Positions 51,536-59,327 of a stretch of 64,000 nucleotides of DNA are shown one piece after another. Source of the stretch: Granulicella mallensis (GTDB lineage: Bacteria > Acidobacteriota > Terriglobia > Terriglobales > Acidobacteriaceae); NCBI RefSeq assembly GCF_014203225.1, contig NZ_JACHIO010000008.1, positions 186,001 through 250,000 of the forward strand, given 5' to 3'. How positions within the stretch are numbered: position 1 is the first letter of the stretch; each line of letters begins with the position of its first letter. The translations under genes and the position numbers were made by a program. The notes under the pieces were generated by a model. The model had not been told where the DNA came from. It did not search any database and worked only from the letters and a program-made list of their open reading frames with translations.

Positions 51536-51827
51536 TTCGTTCTCCATAAGTACCGCGGAAAGATCGTTGAAGGTTCCTGATCCTCAGGACAGGCCTTCGC
51601 CGTGGTTATGGGAACCCGCATTTCCTCCGCCTGTCGTGACCAGCCAGGGACTAAATGCAAATCTGGTCGTTAAACGGTATGATTTTTTTACATCCAGCAC
51701 AGATCAAAGCAAACTGCTTGCGCACCTGTTATACTCGCGAGTGCTTAGGTTCCGGCGAAATTAGCCGAGAGCAAACTATTTCCCCAAAAATCATGGCCGT
51801 CCAAATGACGCGCCGTGGAGGCATCCT
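51536..51827. other. infC leader and esterase upstream region
   Basis: 292 bp between divergent genes. It holds the extended -10 element at 51727-51735 and GGAGG at 51817-51821 for infC. An out-of-frame ATG pair at 51793 and 51805 lies within the leader. No riboswitch was recognised. Confidence 0.5.
51727..51735 (+). promoter_or_regulatory. Extended -10 promoter of infC
   Basis: TGTTATACT is an extended -10 (TGn + TATACT). It lies 92 bp before the proposed infC start, leaving an approximately 85-nt leader. The -35 region is poor, which is usual for an extended -10. Confidence 0.5.
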
Positions 51828-52454
51828 ATCCCACCGCTCGACAAACGCTCCGCTAAGTCCTTTATCCGCACCAACGAACGTATCCGTGCCCGCGAAGTCC
51901 GCGTGATCGACGAGAACGGCGAACAGCTTGGCGTCATGGCCCCCTTCGAGGCCCTGAAGATGGCTCGCGAGAAGTCCCTCGATCTCGTCGAGATCTCGCC
52001 GAACGCCGTCCCTCCCGTCTGCAAGATCCAGGACTACGGCAAGTATCTCTACGAGAAGGACAAGAGCGACCGCGCTGCGCGCAAGAAGCAGAAGGTCATC
52101 GTCATCAAGGAAGTCAAGTTCTCGGTCACCGTCGACGAGCACGACTACCAGACCAAGAAGAACCAGGCCGTGCGTTTCCTCGGCGAAGGCGACAAGGTCA
52201 AGGCCAGCCTGCGCTTCAAGGGCCGCCAGATGGCACATCGCGACCTCGGCTACAAGATCATCAATCGCCTCATCATGGATATCGGCGAGGCCGGCACGGT
52301 AGAGTTCATGCCCCGCATGGAAGGCACCACGCTGCACGCCATCCTCGCGCCCAGCAAGAAAGCCGAGCCGAAGGCTGAAACAGCCCCTGCGCCACCCCGG
52401 CCGCCCAAGCCCGAAGCCCCTGCGGCTACGGCTCCCACTCCTGTGGCTTCGTAA
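51828..52454 (+). CDS. infC: Translation initiation factor IF-3, ATC start codon
   Basis: 208 aa. The IF-3 N-domain (FIRTNERIRAREVRVIDENGEQLGVM, ALKMAREKSLDLVEISPNAVPPVCKIQDYGKYLYE) and C-domain (VIVIKEVKFSVTVDEHDYQTKK, GDKVKASLRFKGRQMAHRDLGYKI, MEGTTLHAILAP) are intact, followed by a Pro/Ala-rich tail of about 30 residues. No ATG, GTG or TTG begins the conserved N-terminus: the first is a GTG 25 codons in, which would delete essential residues. An ATC at 51828 lies 6 nt after a perfect GGAGG (51817-51821) and starts IPPLDKRSAKSFIRTN. This mirrors E. coli infC (ATT), where the non-AUG start allows IF-3 to repress its own synthesis. rpmI and rplT, usually next to infC, are absent here; a terminator follows. 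Confidence 0.88.
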   Translation: MPPLDKRSAKSFIRTNERIRAREVRVIDENGEQLGVMAPFEALKMAREKSLDLVEISPNAVPPVCKIQDYGKYLYEKDKSDRAARKKQKVIVIKEVKFSVTVDEHDYQTKKNQAVRFLGEGDKVKASLRFKGRQMAHRDLGYKIINRLIMDIGEAGTVEFMPRMEGTTLHAILAPSKKAEPKAETAPAPPRPPKPEAPAATAPTPVAS

Positions 52455-52472
52455 AGCTATCGCTGTAAATGC

Positions 52473-52503
52473 AAAACCCCTCTCTGCATGAGAGGGGTTT
52501 TGT
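52473..52503 (+). terminator. Rho-independent terminator after infC
   Basis: AAAACCCCTCT / AGAGGGGTTTT, perfect 11-bp stem, loop of 7, 18 bp after the infC stop; the T-tract is part of the stem. Confidence 0.9.
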
Positions 52504-52544
52504 GTTGTCCGCCGATCGCCTCGGGAGCGCTGGAACGGCTACCC

Positions 52545-52660
52545 CTAGAGCAAATCTCCTGTAGGTGTATAGCGAAACCGCGACACTTATGGCCGTTTTT
52601 TCCTAGAAAAACGGTACTGCACGCCGATTCAACTTCCCAGTCACAGGAAATTTGCTCTAG
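52545..52660. mobile_element. MITE-like element, family E copy 2
   Basis: 116 bp. Terminal inverted repeats CTAGAGCAAATCTCCTG and CAGGAAATTTGCTCTAG; internal GGCCGTTTTTTC/GAAAAACGG hairpin. Same length and order as copy 1 at 29550-29666, with a few substitutions. Its right end touches the stop codon of the neighbouring minus-strand gene, just as copy 1 touches the pyrR stop. Confidence 0.75.
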
Positions 52661-53991
52661 ACGCTGCCCGTTCCATCGCCTATCCACTCCATGATGGCAT
52701 CGAGCGCTTCTTTTTGAAGCATGAAGTTATCTATGCCCTTCCCTGGTATTTGATTAAGAACTGGAGCCATCGCGGATCTCACACCTGGATTGGCAGCAGA
52801 CGCATTCTCGGGGCTGAGAGCGGAGGACTCCGGTTGAACCGTCGGCCAGTTCTTGCTTTGCGAGTTCGACGAACCCGGGCTGGGAGTCCACCCCGTTTGC
52901 AGGCCATTCAGGGCAGTACGCACCTCCTGACGGCGGATCTGCGGTGGTTGGCCTTTCGGCTGTGCTGCCGAATTCTCTTTCCAATACAGCCCCTGTGCAA
53001 TGCCCGGCGGCACATCCACGACGCTTCTGTCGAATCCAGGAACAACTCCGCCAAGCCACTTCTCCATGCGCGCTGCCTGCGCATTAAATGCCTCTTCCAG
53101 GAATAGGGTACGAATACCCACCAGCGCCGGAACTTCAATCATGCCACTGCGCATTCCAATGATCGACACATTGGGGTAAAGCATGGCGAAGTAGCACCAT
53201 AATCCGAGTTGCGCGCTCCTCGCGTCGATGGCAGTACCTTTCAATATCTCTTTCCATTCCGGATCGTTCCAGAATTCTGCCAGATCCGGATCTGTCCGTA
53301 GACCAATGCGATCGCCCGCCGCCACCGGAATGATCCGGTAGTTGTTGCTTTTATCCTGATAGTGCTGGTCGAGCCTGTCTTTCAGTAGGTTCCAGGTCAG
53401 AATGGACGTAAAGTGGTGTGCCTTCTCCGCCGACCGGTCTCCCTGCTTTGCAAAGAGAAAGACGTATCGATTATTGGGATTGAATCTCTTTTTCTTCTCC
53501 AGCCAGGTGCCGACCTTCTCCTCCAATTCGGCTGACGTGCTGCCCAGGCGCCATAGGGTCTGCAACTGGCCACGCGCGGCAATGGCGTTCGCAGAATTGG
53601 GAACAACGACACGACCGGGACCCATCTCACCAAACGCATTTGCAATCACTTTCGTACCGAAGGTCGCCGACTGTACCTTGACCTTGCGCGAGCCAATCTC
53701 CTTCTTCAACCAGGCGGGACTTCCAGTAGCAGCCTTGTACGCTTCGGTAAGAGATCCCCTTGCGTCTTTCCCCGGTACGGAGGGAACCGCCACTGACGTC
53801 ACGCGATCCGGCCCGGCCACCGAAGCGTAGAAGTTCTTCAGAACATCTCCCGATTGGAGTGCCCCAGGCTCCGTCAGGATGACTACGCCAAGCGTCTTAT
53901 CCAAACGAAGTGCGGAGGCTATGCCATTGCGATCTCCGCTCATATACGTAGCTTGAACCAGTACGTTTTTGACCGCCGGATTCCAATTCAT
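52657..53991 (-). CDS. Unrecognised protein with possible GT-B-like lobe
   Basis: 444 aa from ATG 53991, which follows GGAG by 6 nt; a GTG at 54054 also opens the frame. No family was recognised. Residues 1-330 look like a folded alpha/beta protein; the stretch NVSIIGMRSGMIEVPALVGIRTLFLEE resembles the glycine-rich nucleotide-sugar loop of GT-B glycosyltransferases, so a sugar-transferase-like lobe is possible (weak inference). Residues 340-420 are Pro/Ser/Asn/Gln-rich and probably disordered, and a short helical tail (NFMLQKEALDAIMEWIGDG) follows. No signal peptide or membrane helix. The DNA reads visibly lower in GC than its neighbours. Overlaps the small upstream frame by ATGA. Confidence 0.7.
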   Translation of the reverse strand: MNWNPAVKNVLVQATYMSGDRNGIASALRLDKTLGVVILTEPGALQSGDVLKNFYASVAGPDRVTSVAVPSVPGKDARGSLTEAYKAATGSPAWLKKEIGSRKVKVQSATFGTKVIANAFGEMGPGRVVVPNSANAIAARGQLQTLWRLGSTSAELEEKVGTWLEKKKRFNPNNRYVFLFAKQGDRSAEKAHHFTSILTWNLLKDRLDQHYQDKSNNYRIIPVAAGDRIGLRTDPDLAEFWNDPEWKEILKGTAIDARSAQLGLWCYFAMLYPNVSIIGMRSGMIEVPALVGIRTLFLEEAFNAQAARMEKWLGGVVPGFDRSVVDVPPGIAQGLYWKENSAAQPKGQPPQIRRQEVRTALNGLQTGWTPSPGSSNSQSKNWPTVQPESSALSPENASAANPGVRSAMAPVLNQIPGKGIDNFMLQKEALDAIMEWIGDGTGSV

Positions 53992-54209
53992 GTTCCGCTC
54001 CAGGCAAAGTTCAGGCTCTGGCCGTGAAAACTTTGCTTCTGGAGTAACACACACGATGCAGATTTATTCCGGCAGAACGATACTTCGGGGCACGGAGGTG
54101 CCGTTGTCAACTCTCCATTGAACTTCAGGAAGACTCCTCTGCCGTGCTGCGGAGCATACTGGAACCGGCTAAGAACCTCTCCTCCAGAGCTGTTGATAGT
54201 GGAGAGCAC
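53988..54209 (-). CDS. Small upstream frame coupled to unknown gene
   Basis: 73 aa from GTG 54209 (the frame stays open about 23 codons further). It overlaps the 444-aa gene by 4 bases, ATGA, a hallmark of translational coupling. Sequence GVFLKFNGELTTAPPCPEVSFCRNKSASC contains three Cys; no family recognised. It may be a true small partner, or the 5' part of one longer gene broken by a frameshift. No ribosome site was clear for the GTG. Confidence 0.4.
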   Translation of the reverse strand: MLSTINSSGGEVLSRFQYAPQHGRGVFLKFNGELTTAPPCPEVSFCRNKSASCVLLQKQSFHGQSLNFAWSGT

Positions 54210-54274
54210 TGCTGAGACCCGCGAGTGGTGCTGGTCAACGATCCCGGCATACTCAACCGGTACAATTAGGTTCC

Positions 54275-55372
54275 GTGATCAATAGGCTCACACTTGCAAA
54301 TCTCGCTCATCGCCCTGTCCGCACCGCATTGAGCATCCTCGCCATCGCCGTAGAGGTGACCATGATCCTCACCCTGGTAGGCGTCAGTAACGGCACATTG
54401 CATGAATCGGCACGCCGCGCCCGAGGGTCGGGTGCAGATATTCTGGTCCGCCCGCCGGGCAGCTCCATTCTTTCTTCCTTGAGCTCCTCCCCCATGAGCG
54501 ACAAGTTGCCCGACGTCTTCAGCAAAGAGCCGCACGTTGTTCTTGCAACGGGCACGATCATCCAGCCACTCGAGCTATTCGACTCGATTACCGGTTTGGA
54601 TATGGAGCAGTTCTCCAGGATGAGCGGAGGCTTTCATTTTCTGGAGGGAGGTTTGCCCGTTCAAGACACGGACATGATCGTGGATGAGCCTTACGCCAGA
54701 GAAAAGCATTTGCATGTCGGCGACACCCTCACGCTGATCTCGCATCAGTGGCACATTACAGGCATCTATGAACCGGGCAAGCTGGCCCGAATCTGTGTGA
54801 AGCTTGCAGCCCTGCAAAACTTTACCGGCAATCCCCACCACCTGAGCCAGATCTATCTTCGGTTGGACGATCCGAGCAAGGCGCAATCGGTGGTTGATAC
54901 GCTCCGGGCCAAGTATCCCGGCTATCCGATCTTTACGATGGAATACTTCACCTCCATGCTCTCGGTGAACAGCCTCGGTCTGCTGCGCAACTTCACCTAT
55001 GTGGTGATCGGAATTGCGATGATCGTCGGATTCATTGTGGTTTTTATGGCGATGTACACTGCGGTTCTCGAGCGAACCAGAGAGATCGGCATCTTAAAAG
55101 CGGTGGGAAGCTCCTCTGCCTTGATCCTCGGCATGTTGATGCGCGAGACACTCCTGCTCGCGGTCTTTGGAACCATCGCTGGCATTCTGTTGACCTACCT
55201 TACACAATGGCTCATGCTGCACTTCGCCCCGGGCGGACTGTATCAGGAGACAGTCTACGGATGGTGGCCGATCACAGCCGGAATCGCCATCGTCGGCTCC
55301 CTCATAGGCGCCGTCGTCCCTGGCATTAAGGCTGTTCGACAAGATGCCACGGAGGCGCTTTCGTATGAGTGA
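54275..55372 (+). CDS. ABC transporter permease, MacB/FtsX type
   Basis: 365 aa from GTG 54275. Four membrane helices in the MacB/FtsX pattern: one at the N-terminus (PVRTALSILAIAVEVTMILTLVG), then a large periplasmic domain at about 45-240, then three at the C-terminus (FTYVVIGIAMIVGFIVVFMAMYTAVL, ETLLLAVFGTIAGILLTYL, ITAGIAIVGSLIGAVVPG). ERTREIGILKAVGSSS and ending KAVRQDATEALSYE are the family coupling and C-terminal motifs. It pairs with the ATPase whose start overlaps its stop by 8 bases. Divergent from the unknown two-gene unit. Confidence 0.88.
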   Translation: MINRLTLANLAHRPVRTALSILAIAVEVTMILTLVGVSNGTLHESARRARGSGADILVRPPGSSILSSLSSSPMSDKLPDVFSKEPHVVLATGTIIQPLELFDSITGLDMEQFSRMSGGFHFLEGGLPVQDTDMIVDEPYAREKHLHVGDTLTLISHQWHITGIYEPGKLARICVKLAALQNFTGNPHHLSQIYLRLDDPSKAQSVVDTLRAKYPGYPIFTMEYFTSMLSVNSLGLLRNFTYVVIGIAMIVGFIVVFMAMYTAVLERTREIGILKAVGSSSALILGMLMRETLLLAVFGTIAGILLTYLTQWLMLHFAPGGLYQETVYGWWPITAGIAIVGSLIGAVVPGIKAVRQDATEALSYE

Positions 55373-56042
55373 AACTCCGATGATCCAGACGCGGCAACTG
55401 ACCAAAACCTATCGAGTCGGCGACATCGACGTGCACGCACTCCGCGGCGTCAACCTTGAAGTGAACAAAGGCGAGTTTATCTCCGTCGTGGGTGCGTCAG
55501 GTTCTGGCAAATCGACACTCTTCAGTGTTTTGGGTGGGCTCACTCCGGCAACCAGTGGAAGCGTTCGCATCAACGGTAGAGACTTGTCCCACATGACGAA
55601 CGCTGAGCGCACCAACCTGCGTAAAGACACCGTCGGGTTTGTCTTCCAGAAATACAATCTACTGCCCACGCTGTCCGCTGAGGACAATATCAAGCTGGTT
55701 AAATACATCGGCAGTCACAACACCGAGCTTGACTCGTCCTTCAAGGAAGTCCTCACCCTACTCGGTATCGCAGACCGCCTGAAGCATAAGCCTCGCGCTC
55801 TTTCGGGTGGGCAGCAGCAGAGAGTCGCCATCGCGCGTTCGATCGTCAACCAACCAGCGATTCTGCTTGCCGATGAGCCGACCGGCAACCTGGACAGCCA
55901 GAACTCGGTAGCCGTTCTGACCTTGCTCAGGGACCTGAATGAGCGCCTGGGGCAAACCATCCTGATGATCACCCACGACGAAGAAGCTGCCTCCTACTCG
56001 CATCGCAGAGTGCATATGCGCGACGGACAGCTAACGTCCTAA
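55365..56042 (+). CDS. ABC transporter ATP-binding protein, MacB/LolD type
   Basis: 225 aa from ATG 55365. Walker A GASGSGKST, Q-loop FVFQKYNLLPTLSAEDN, signature LSGGQQQRVAIARS, Walker B ILLADEPTGNLD, H-loop ITHDEE. Those belong to the LolD/MacB subfamily that powers extrusion or mechanotransmission rather than import. GGAGG lies 11 nt upstream inside the permease gene. No periplasmic adaptor or outer-membrane protein is adjacent, so this may be a two-subunit export or envelope-stress unit. Its stop overlaps the stop of the converging OYE gene by 4 bases. Confidence 0.92.
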   Translation: MSETPMIQTRQLTKTYRVGDIDVHALRGVNLEVNKGEFISVVGASGSGKSTLFSVLGGLTPATSGSVRINGRDLSHMTNAERTNLRKDTVGFVFQKYNLLPTLSAEDNIKLVKYIGSHNTELDSSFKEVLTLLGIADRLKHKPRALSGGQQQRVAIARSIVNQPAILLADEPTGNLDSQNSVAVLTLLRDLNERLGQTILMITHDEEAASYSHRRVHMRDGQLTS

Positions 56043-57184
56043 GCCGCGCCCTTCTCTTTGCCAGCTCCTGCCAGCGGCTGCCTGCGCTCCACCTTGCCCA
56101 GCGCTGCACGCTCATACTGCTTCGGCCAGCTTGCAGGACGCTGCAGCGCATCCGCTGCATGGATCGGCCAGTACGGATCGCGCAGCAGCTCGCGCGCCAG
56201 CAGCACGAGATCGGCCTGCCCGGTGCGAATAATCTGGTCCGCCTGAGCCGGATCGGTAATCATTCCGACCGCGCCGGTAGCGATACCCACCTCGCGGCGA
56301 ACACGTTCCGCAAAGGCCACCTGGTACCCAGGTCCCACGGGAATCTGCTGGCGTGGATCGTTGCCACCCGACGAGACATCGATCAGGTCGATGCCTTCAG
56401 CTTTCACCAGCTTCGCGAACTCAACCGCATCGTCCACGCTCAAGCCACCCTCGACCCAGTCGGTAACGGAGAGCCGTACCCAGACCGGAAGTTCCCCCGG
56501 GAAGTTCGCCCGCACGGCACGAATGATCTCCAGCGGAAAGCGTGCACGGTTGGCGAGGCTACCGCCGTACTCGTCGGTGCGCTTATTGGAGAGTGGCGAG
56601 AGAAACTCATGCCCCAGGTAGCCATGCGCCGCGTGAACCTCCACAAGCAGGAAACCCGCCGCAACCGCGCGTTTCGTCGCCGAGGCGAAGTCGGCGACGA
56701 TCTTGTCCATCCCGGCACGATCTAACGCTTGCGGAAGAGGATAAACCTCCGAATATCGCTCTGCCGAAGGCGCGACGACATTCTCCCATCCGCCTTCGGC
56801 CTGCGACGCCGCCCGATGCCCCTCCCAGGGCACCAGAGTGCTGGCCTTGCGCCCGGCGTGCGCAAGCTGAATGCCCGGAACGCTTCCCTGCTCGCGCAGG
56901 AAGTCGGTGATGCGGCGGAGTTCCACGATGTGTTTGTCGTCCCAGATGCCGAGGTCCTGCGCGGTGATGCGGCCCTCCGGGCTTACCGCTGCGGCCTCCG
57001 TAAGGACCACGCCTGCCCCACCCACTGCACGGCTGCCGAGATGAACGAGATGCCACTCTGAGGCGAAGCCGTCGATCGAGCTGTACTCACACATCGGCGA
57101 GCAGGCGATGCGGTTTGGCAGCGTAAGACTGCGCTGCTGCAGAGGCGCAAAGAGATGGTCAGGAGCGGGGATAGCGGTCGACAT
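56039..57184 (-). CDS. Old Yellow Enzyme family oxidoreductase (YqjM/xenobiotic reductase-like)
   Basis: 381 aa from ATG 57184 (frame open 22 codons earlier). FMN-dependent ene-reductase TIM barrel: LPNRIACSPMCEYSSIDGFASEWHLVHLGSRAVGGAGVVLTEA at 25-70 with the Cys and Tyr typical of the YqjM class, PGIQLAHAGRKAS with the active-site His, VHAAHGYLGHEFLSPLSNKRTDEYGGS, and the C-terminal FMN phosphate region GAVGMITDPAQADQIIRTGQADLVLLARELLRDPYW. Reduces activated C=C bonds using NAD(P)H. Single gene between the ABC pair and the M50 protease. Confidence 0.92.
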   Translation of the reverse strand: MSTAIPAPDHLFAPLQQRSLTLPNRIACSPMCEYSSIDGFASEWHLVHLGSRAVGGAGVVLTEAAAVSPEGRITAQDLGIWDDKHIVELRRITDFLREQGSVPGIQLAHAGRKASTLVPWEGHRAASQAEGGWENVVAPSAERYSEVYPLPQALDRAGMDKIVADFASATKRAVAAGFLLVEVHAAHGYLGHEFLSPLSNKRTDEYGGSLANRARFPLEIIRAVRANFPGELPVWVRLSVTDWVEGGLSVDDAVEFAKLVKAEGIDLIDVSSGGNDPRQQIPVGPGYQVAFAERVRREVGIATGAVGMITDPAQADQIIRTGQADLVLLARELLRDPYWPIHAADALQRPASWPKQYERAALGKVERRQPLAGAGKEKGAA

Positions 57185-57303
57185 ATATGGAAGCTTAGAT
57201 GAGCGCCGTGAAGATAAGAAGCGGCTGTGTGCCTTTCTCCGTATCAACACATCCGCCCCTTAGCCTCCGCGTCCCATAGAATTGTTCCTAGAGAACCTCA
57301 CGA

Positions 57304-58353
57304 ATGCCCGCCACAGTTCTACCGCCGGAACCGGCACCACCCAGCGTCATCCACAACTGTCCCAATTGCAGCCACTGGCTGCCCGACGGCACGCTTGTCT
57401 GTCCCGACTGCCAAACCCTGACCTACGGCCAGTACCTGAGCGAACTGGCCAGTTCCGCACAGCAACTGGAACTGGAGAAGCAGTGGCCGCAAGCGCGCGA
57501 CCGCTGGAGCTCCGCGCTACAGTGGCTCCCTGCGGACACACAGCAGGCAGCCAGCATTCAGCGGCACATCGCCCAGATCGATGTCCGCCTCAAGGCCGAA
57601 GAAGATCAGAAAGCCCGCTGGACCAAACGCCTTGGACCGTTCGCACCCATCGTTCTGTTCCTGCTCAAGATCAAATCAGGACTCTTTCTCCTCTTCAAAC
57701 TCAAGTTCCTGTTCGGCATCCTCGGCTTCTTCGGGCTGTACTGGGCGATCTTCGGCTGGAAGTTTGCGCTGGGATTCACCGCCTGCATCTTTATCCATGA
57801 GATGGGCCACTTCGTCGCCGTAAAGCGGCGCGGCCTCAAGGCCGATCTGCCCATCTTCTTCCCCGGCCTCGGCGCCTACGTGCGCTGGTACAGCATGGGA
57901 GTCTCACGCGAAGATCTTGCGGCGATTGCTCTGGCAGGCCCGCTGTTCGGCCTCGCAGCGGCGCTGATCTGCTTCGGCATCTTCTGGAAGACGCACGTCG
58001 AGATCTGGCTGGTGCTGGCCAACGTCGGCGCGTGGATCAATCTCTTCAACCTGGTGCCGGTCTTCGGGCTCGATGGCGCACAGGCCACCTATGCGCTCTC
58101 ACGTACCCAACGCGCGCTCATTACCGCAACCTGTGCCCTGTTCTTTGGCCTTACGGTCAATGCCTCCGGAGGCGATCCCTTCGGCCCGAACACCCAGTGG
58201 GTGTTCCTGTTTGTCGCCGCCGGTATGGGCTGGCGCTGCTTCACCAACGACACGCCGGAGAAGCCCGACACGAACACGTTCATCTACTTCCTGGCGCTGA
58301 TCCTCGCGCTCGGATTCCTGCTCTTTCTCACCCCGGTTCGGAATCTGCACTAA
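57304..58353 (+). CDS. M50 family site-2 metalloprotease with N-terminal zinc ribbon
   Basis: 349 aa. Residues 19-37 hold CPNC...CPDC, a zinc ribbon; 40-100 is a charged helical region; then about six membrane helices with the active-site HEMGH at 165-169 and the downstream Asp motif in NLVPVFGLDGAQ. These mark intramembrane-cleaving site-2 proteases. A few residues differ from RseP: no PDZ domain is seen. The soluble ribbon could sense or bind a partner. It stands alone between the OYE gene and a bidirectional terminator; no anti-sigma factor is adjacent, so the substrate is unknown. Confidence 0.88.
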   Translation: MPATVLPPEPAPPSVIHNCPNCSHWLPDGTLVCPDCQTLTYGQYLSELASSAQQLELEKQWPQARDRWSSALQWLPADTQQAASIQRHIAQIDVRLKAEEDQKARWTKRLGPFAPIVLFLLKIKSGLFLLFKLKFLFGILGFFGLYWAIFGWKFALGFTACIFIHEMGHFVAVKRRGLKADLPIFFPGLGAYVRWYSMGVSREDLAAIALAGPLFGLAAALICFGIFWKTHVEIWLVLANVGAWINLFNLVPVFGLDGAQATYALSRTQRALITATCALFFGLTVNASGGDPFGPNTQWVFLFVAAGMGWRCFTNDTPEKPDTNTFIYFLALILALGFLLFLTPVRNLH

Positions 58354-58397
58354 GGTTCGAGATAGAAACTGCGCAGAGATCTGCAGGCAAGAAAAAT

Positions 58398-58446
58398 GCT
58401 CCAACCCAGGCGCGATGATCGGCGCGGGGTTGGAGCGTTTTTCTTA
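58398..58446. terminator. Bidirectional rho-independent terminator
   Basis: GCTCCAACCC / GGGTTGGAGC stem with a CGCG-containing interior loop, GTTTTT on the plus side and ATTTTT on the minus side. Ends both the M50 protease gene and the convergent Gly/Tyr-rich gene. Confidence 0.88.
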
Positions 58447-58462
58447 TTCAGCTAGAGCGGGA

Positions 58463-59014
58463 TTAGCGATGTCCGCCGCCACCGTGACCGCCGCCACCGT
58501 GGAAACCACCACCACCACCGCCATGGAAGCCGCCGCCATATCCACCACGGTAACCACCACCGTAGCCGCCGCGATAACCCCCGTAGCCACCACGTCCGTA
58601 GCCATAACCGCCACGATAGTAACCACCACGGTAGTAGCCGCCGTAACCAAAGCCTAGGCGTACCCCGCCGTAACCGTAGGGATAACCATAGCCATAGGGA
58701 TAGTACGGATAGCCGTAGCCATAGGCGTAATACGGATAGGGCGCGGGAGCATAGGCGGGAGGAGGATACGCCTGCGCTTCTTGAGTTTGGGCAGCGTCAG
58801 GGCCCTGGTCGTTCGGATTACCGTTGTTGGCGACCTGGCCGTTGTAGCCGTTGTCCTGGTTGTATTGCTGGGGAGCGTCGTTGGAGTACGACTGCTGGAT
58901 GGGAGCTGGTTGAGCCTGAGTGTAATTTCCTGGGCCGGCTGGGTACGTGTTCTGCGCTAGCGCAGTCGCGGACAGAGTCGCCAGGGCGAGCAGAAGAACC
59001 GTGGGCCTGGTCAT
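58463..59014 (-). CDS. Secreted Gly/Tyr-rich low-complexity protein
   Basis: 183 aa. Signal peptide MTRPTVLLLALATLSATALAQ; a Gln/Asn/Pro-rich part to about residue 85; then a Tyr/Pro run (YPYYAYGYGYPYYPYGYG); then RGGYGYGRGGYGGYRGG-type repeats; and finally a Gly/His tail (GGGFHGGGG, GHGGGGHR) that could bind metal. The composition resembles structural or surface-coat proteins. No enzyme fold is expected. The Gly-rich coding is codon-repetitive and could vary in length by slippage. Confidence 0.75.
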   Translation of the reverse strand: MTRPTVLLLALATLSATALAQNTYPAGPGNYTQAQPAPIQQSYSNDAPQQYNQDNGYNGQVANNGNPNDQGPDAAQTQEAQAYPPPAYAPAPYPYYAYGYGYPYYPYGYGYPYGYGGVRLGFGYGGYYRGGYYRGGYGYGRGGYGGYRGGYGGGYRGGYGGGFHGGGGGGFHGGGGHGGGGHR

Positions 59015-59168
59015 AATAAAAACCTCTGTATTTGTAGATGCGATTCCGGGAAAAATGTTGCGGTCAGATGAATTGGGCGGCCGGATGAGGCTTGCTGGCT
59101 GGGACAGCCTTCCTCTTTCGGGATTCCGGGCAACACCCTTATCGGTAGGACATCAAAGCCAACCCTAT

Positions 59169-59285
59169 AGCGCGAAGCGCATTCCCTGACGCTTCAGCGT
59201 CAGAAAGACGGAGGGAGCCGTGGCCTAAAGGCCACGGCTCCCTCCGAACCGCGACGCTAAAGCGTCGCGGTTTGCGCTTCGCGCT
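59169..59285. repeat. Repeat family A, short copy 3
   Basis: AGCGCGAAGCGCATTCCCTG ... GGAGGGAGCCGTGGCC / GGCCACGGCTCCCTCC ... GCGCTTCGCGCT. It lacks the middle part of copies 1 and 2. It lies in the 310-bp gap upstream of the Gly/Tyr-rich gene and downstream of purM; nothing else was found there. Confidence 0.85.
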
Positions 59286-59327
59286 GTGAGACCACATTGA
59301 TTCTTTAATGAACTAAAAAATCAGAAA

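Noticed and set aside
51793-51827. ATG 51793 or 51805 as the infC start
   Set aside because: Both are in a different frame from the IF-3 coding sequence, and GGAGG lies downstream of them.
58463-58657. Plus-strand frame rich in Thr/Ala/Val (TTTTAMEAAA...) opposite the Gly-rich gene
   Set aside because: Antisense of GGN codon repeats; its low complexity is a by-product of the real Gly-rich protein.
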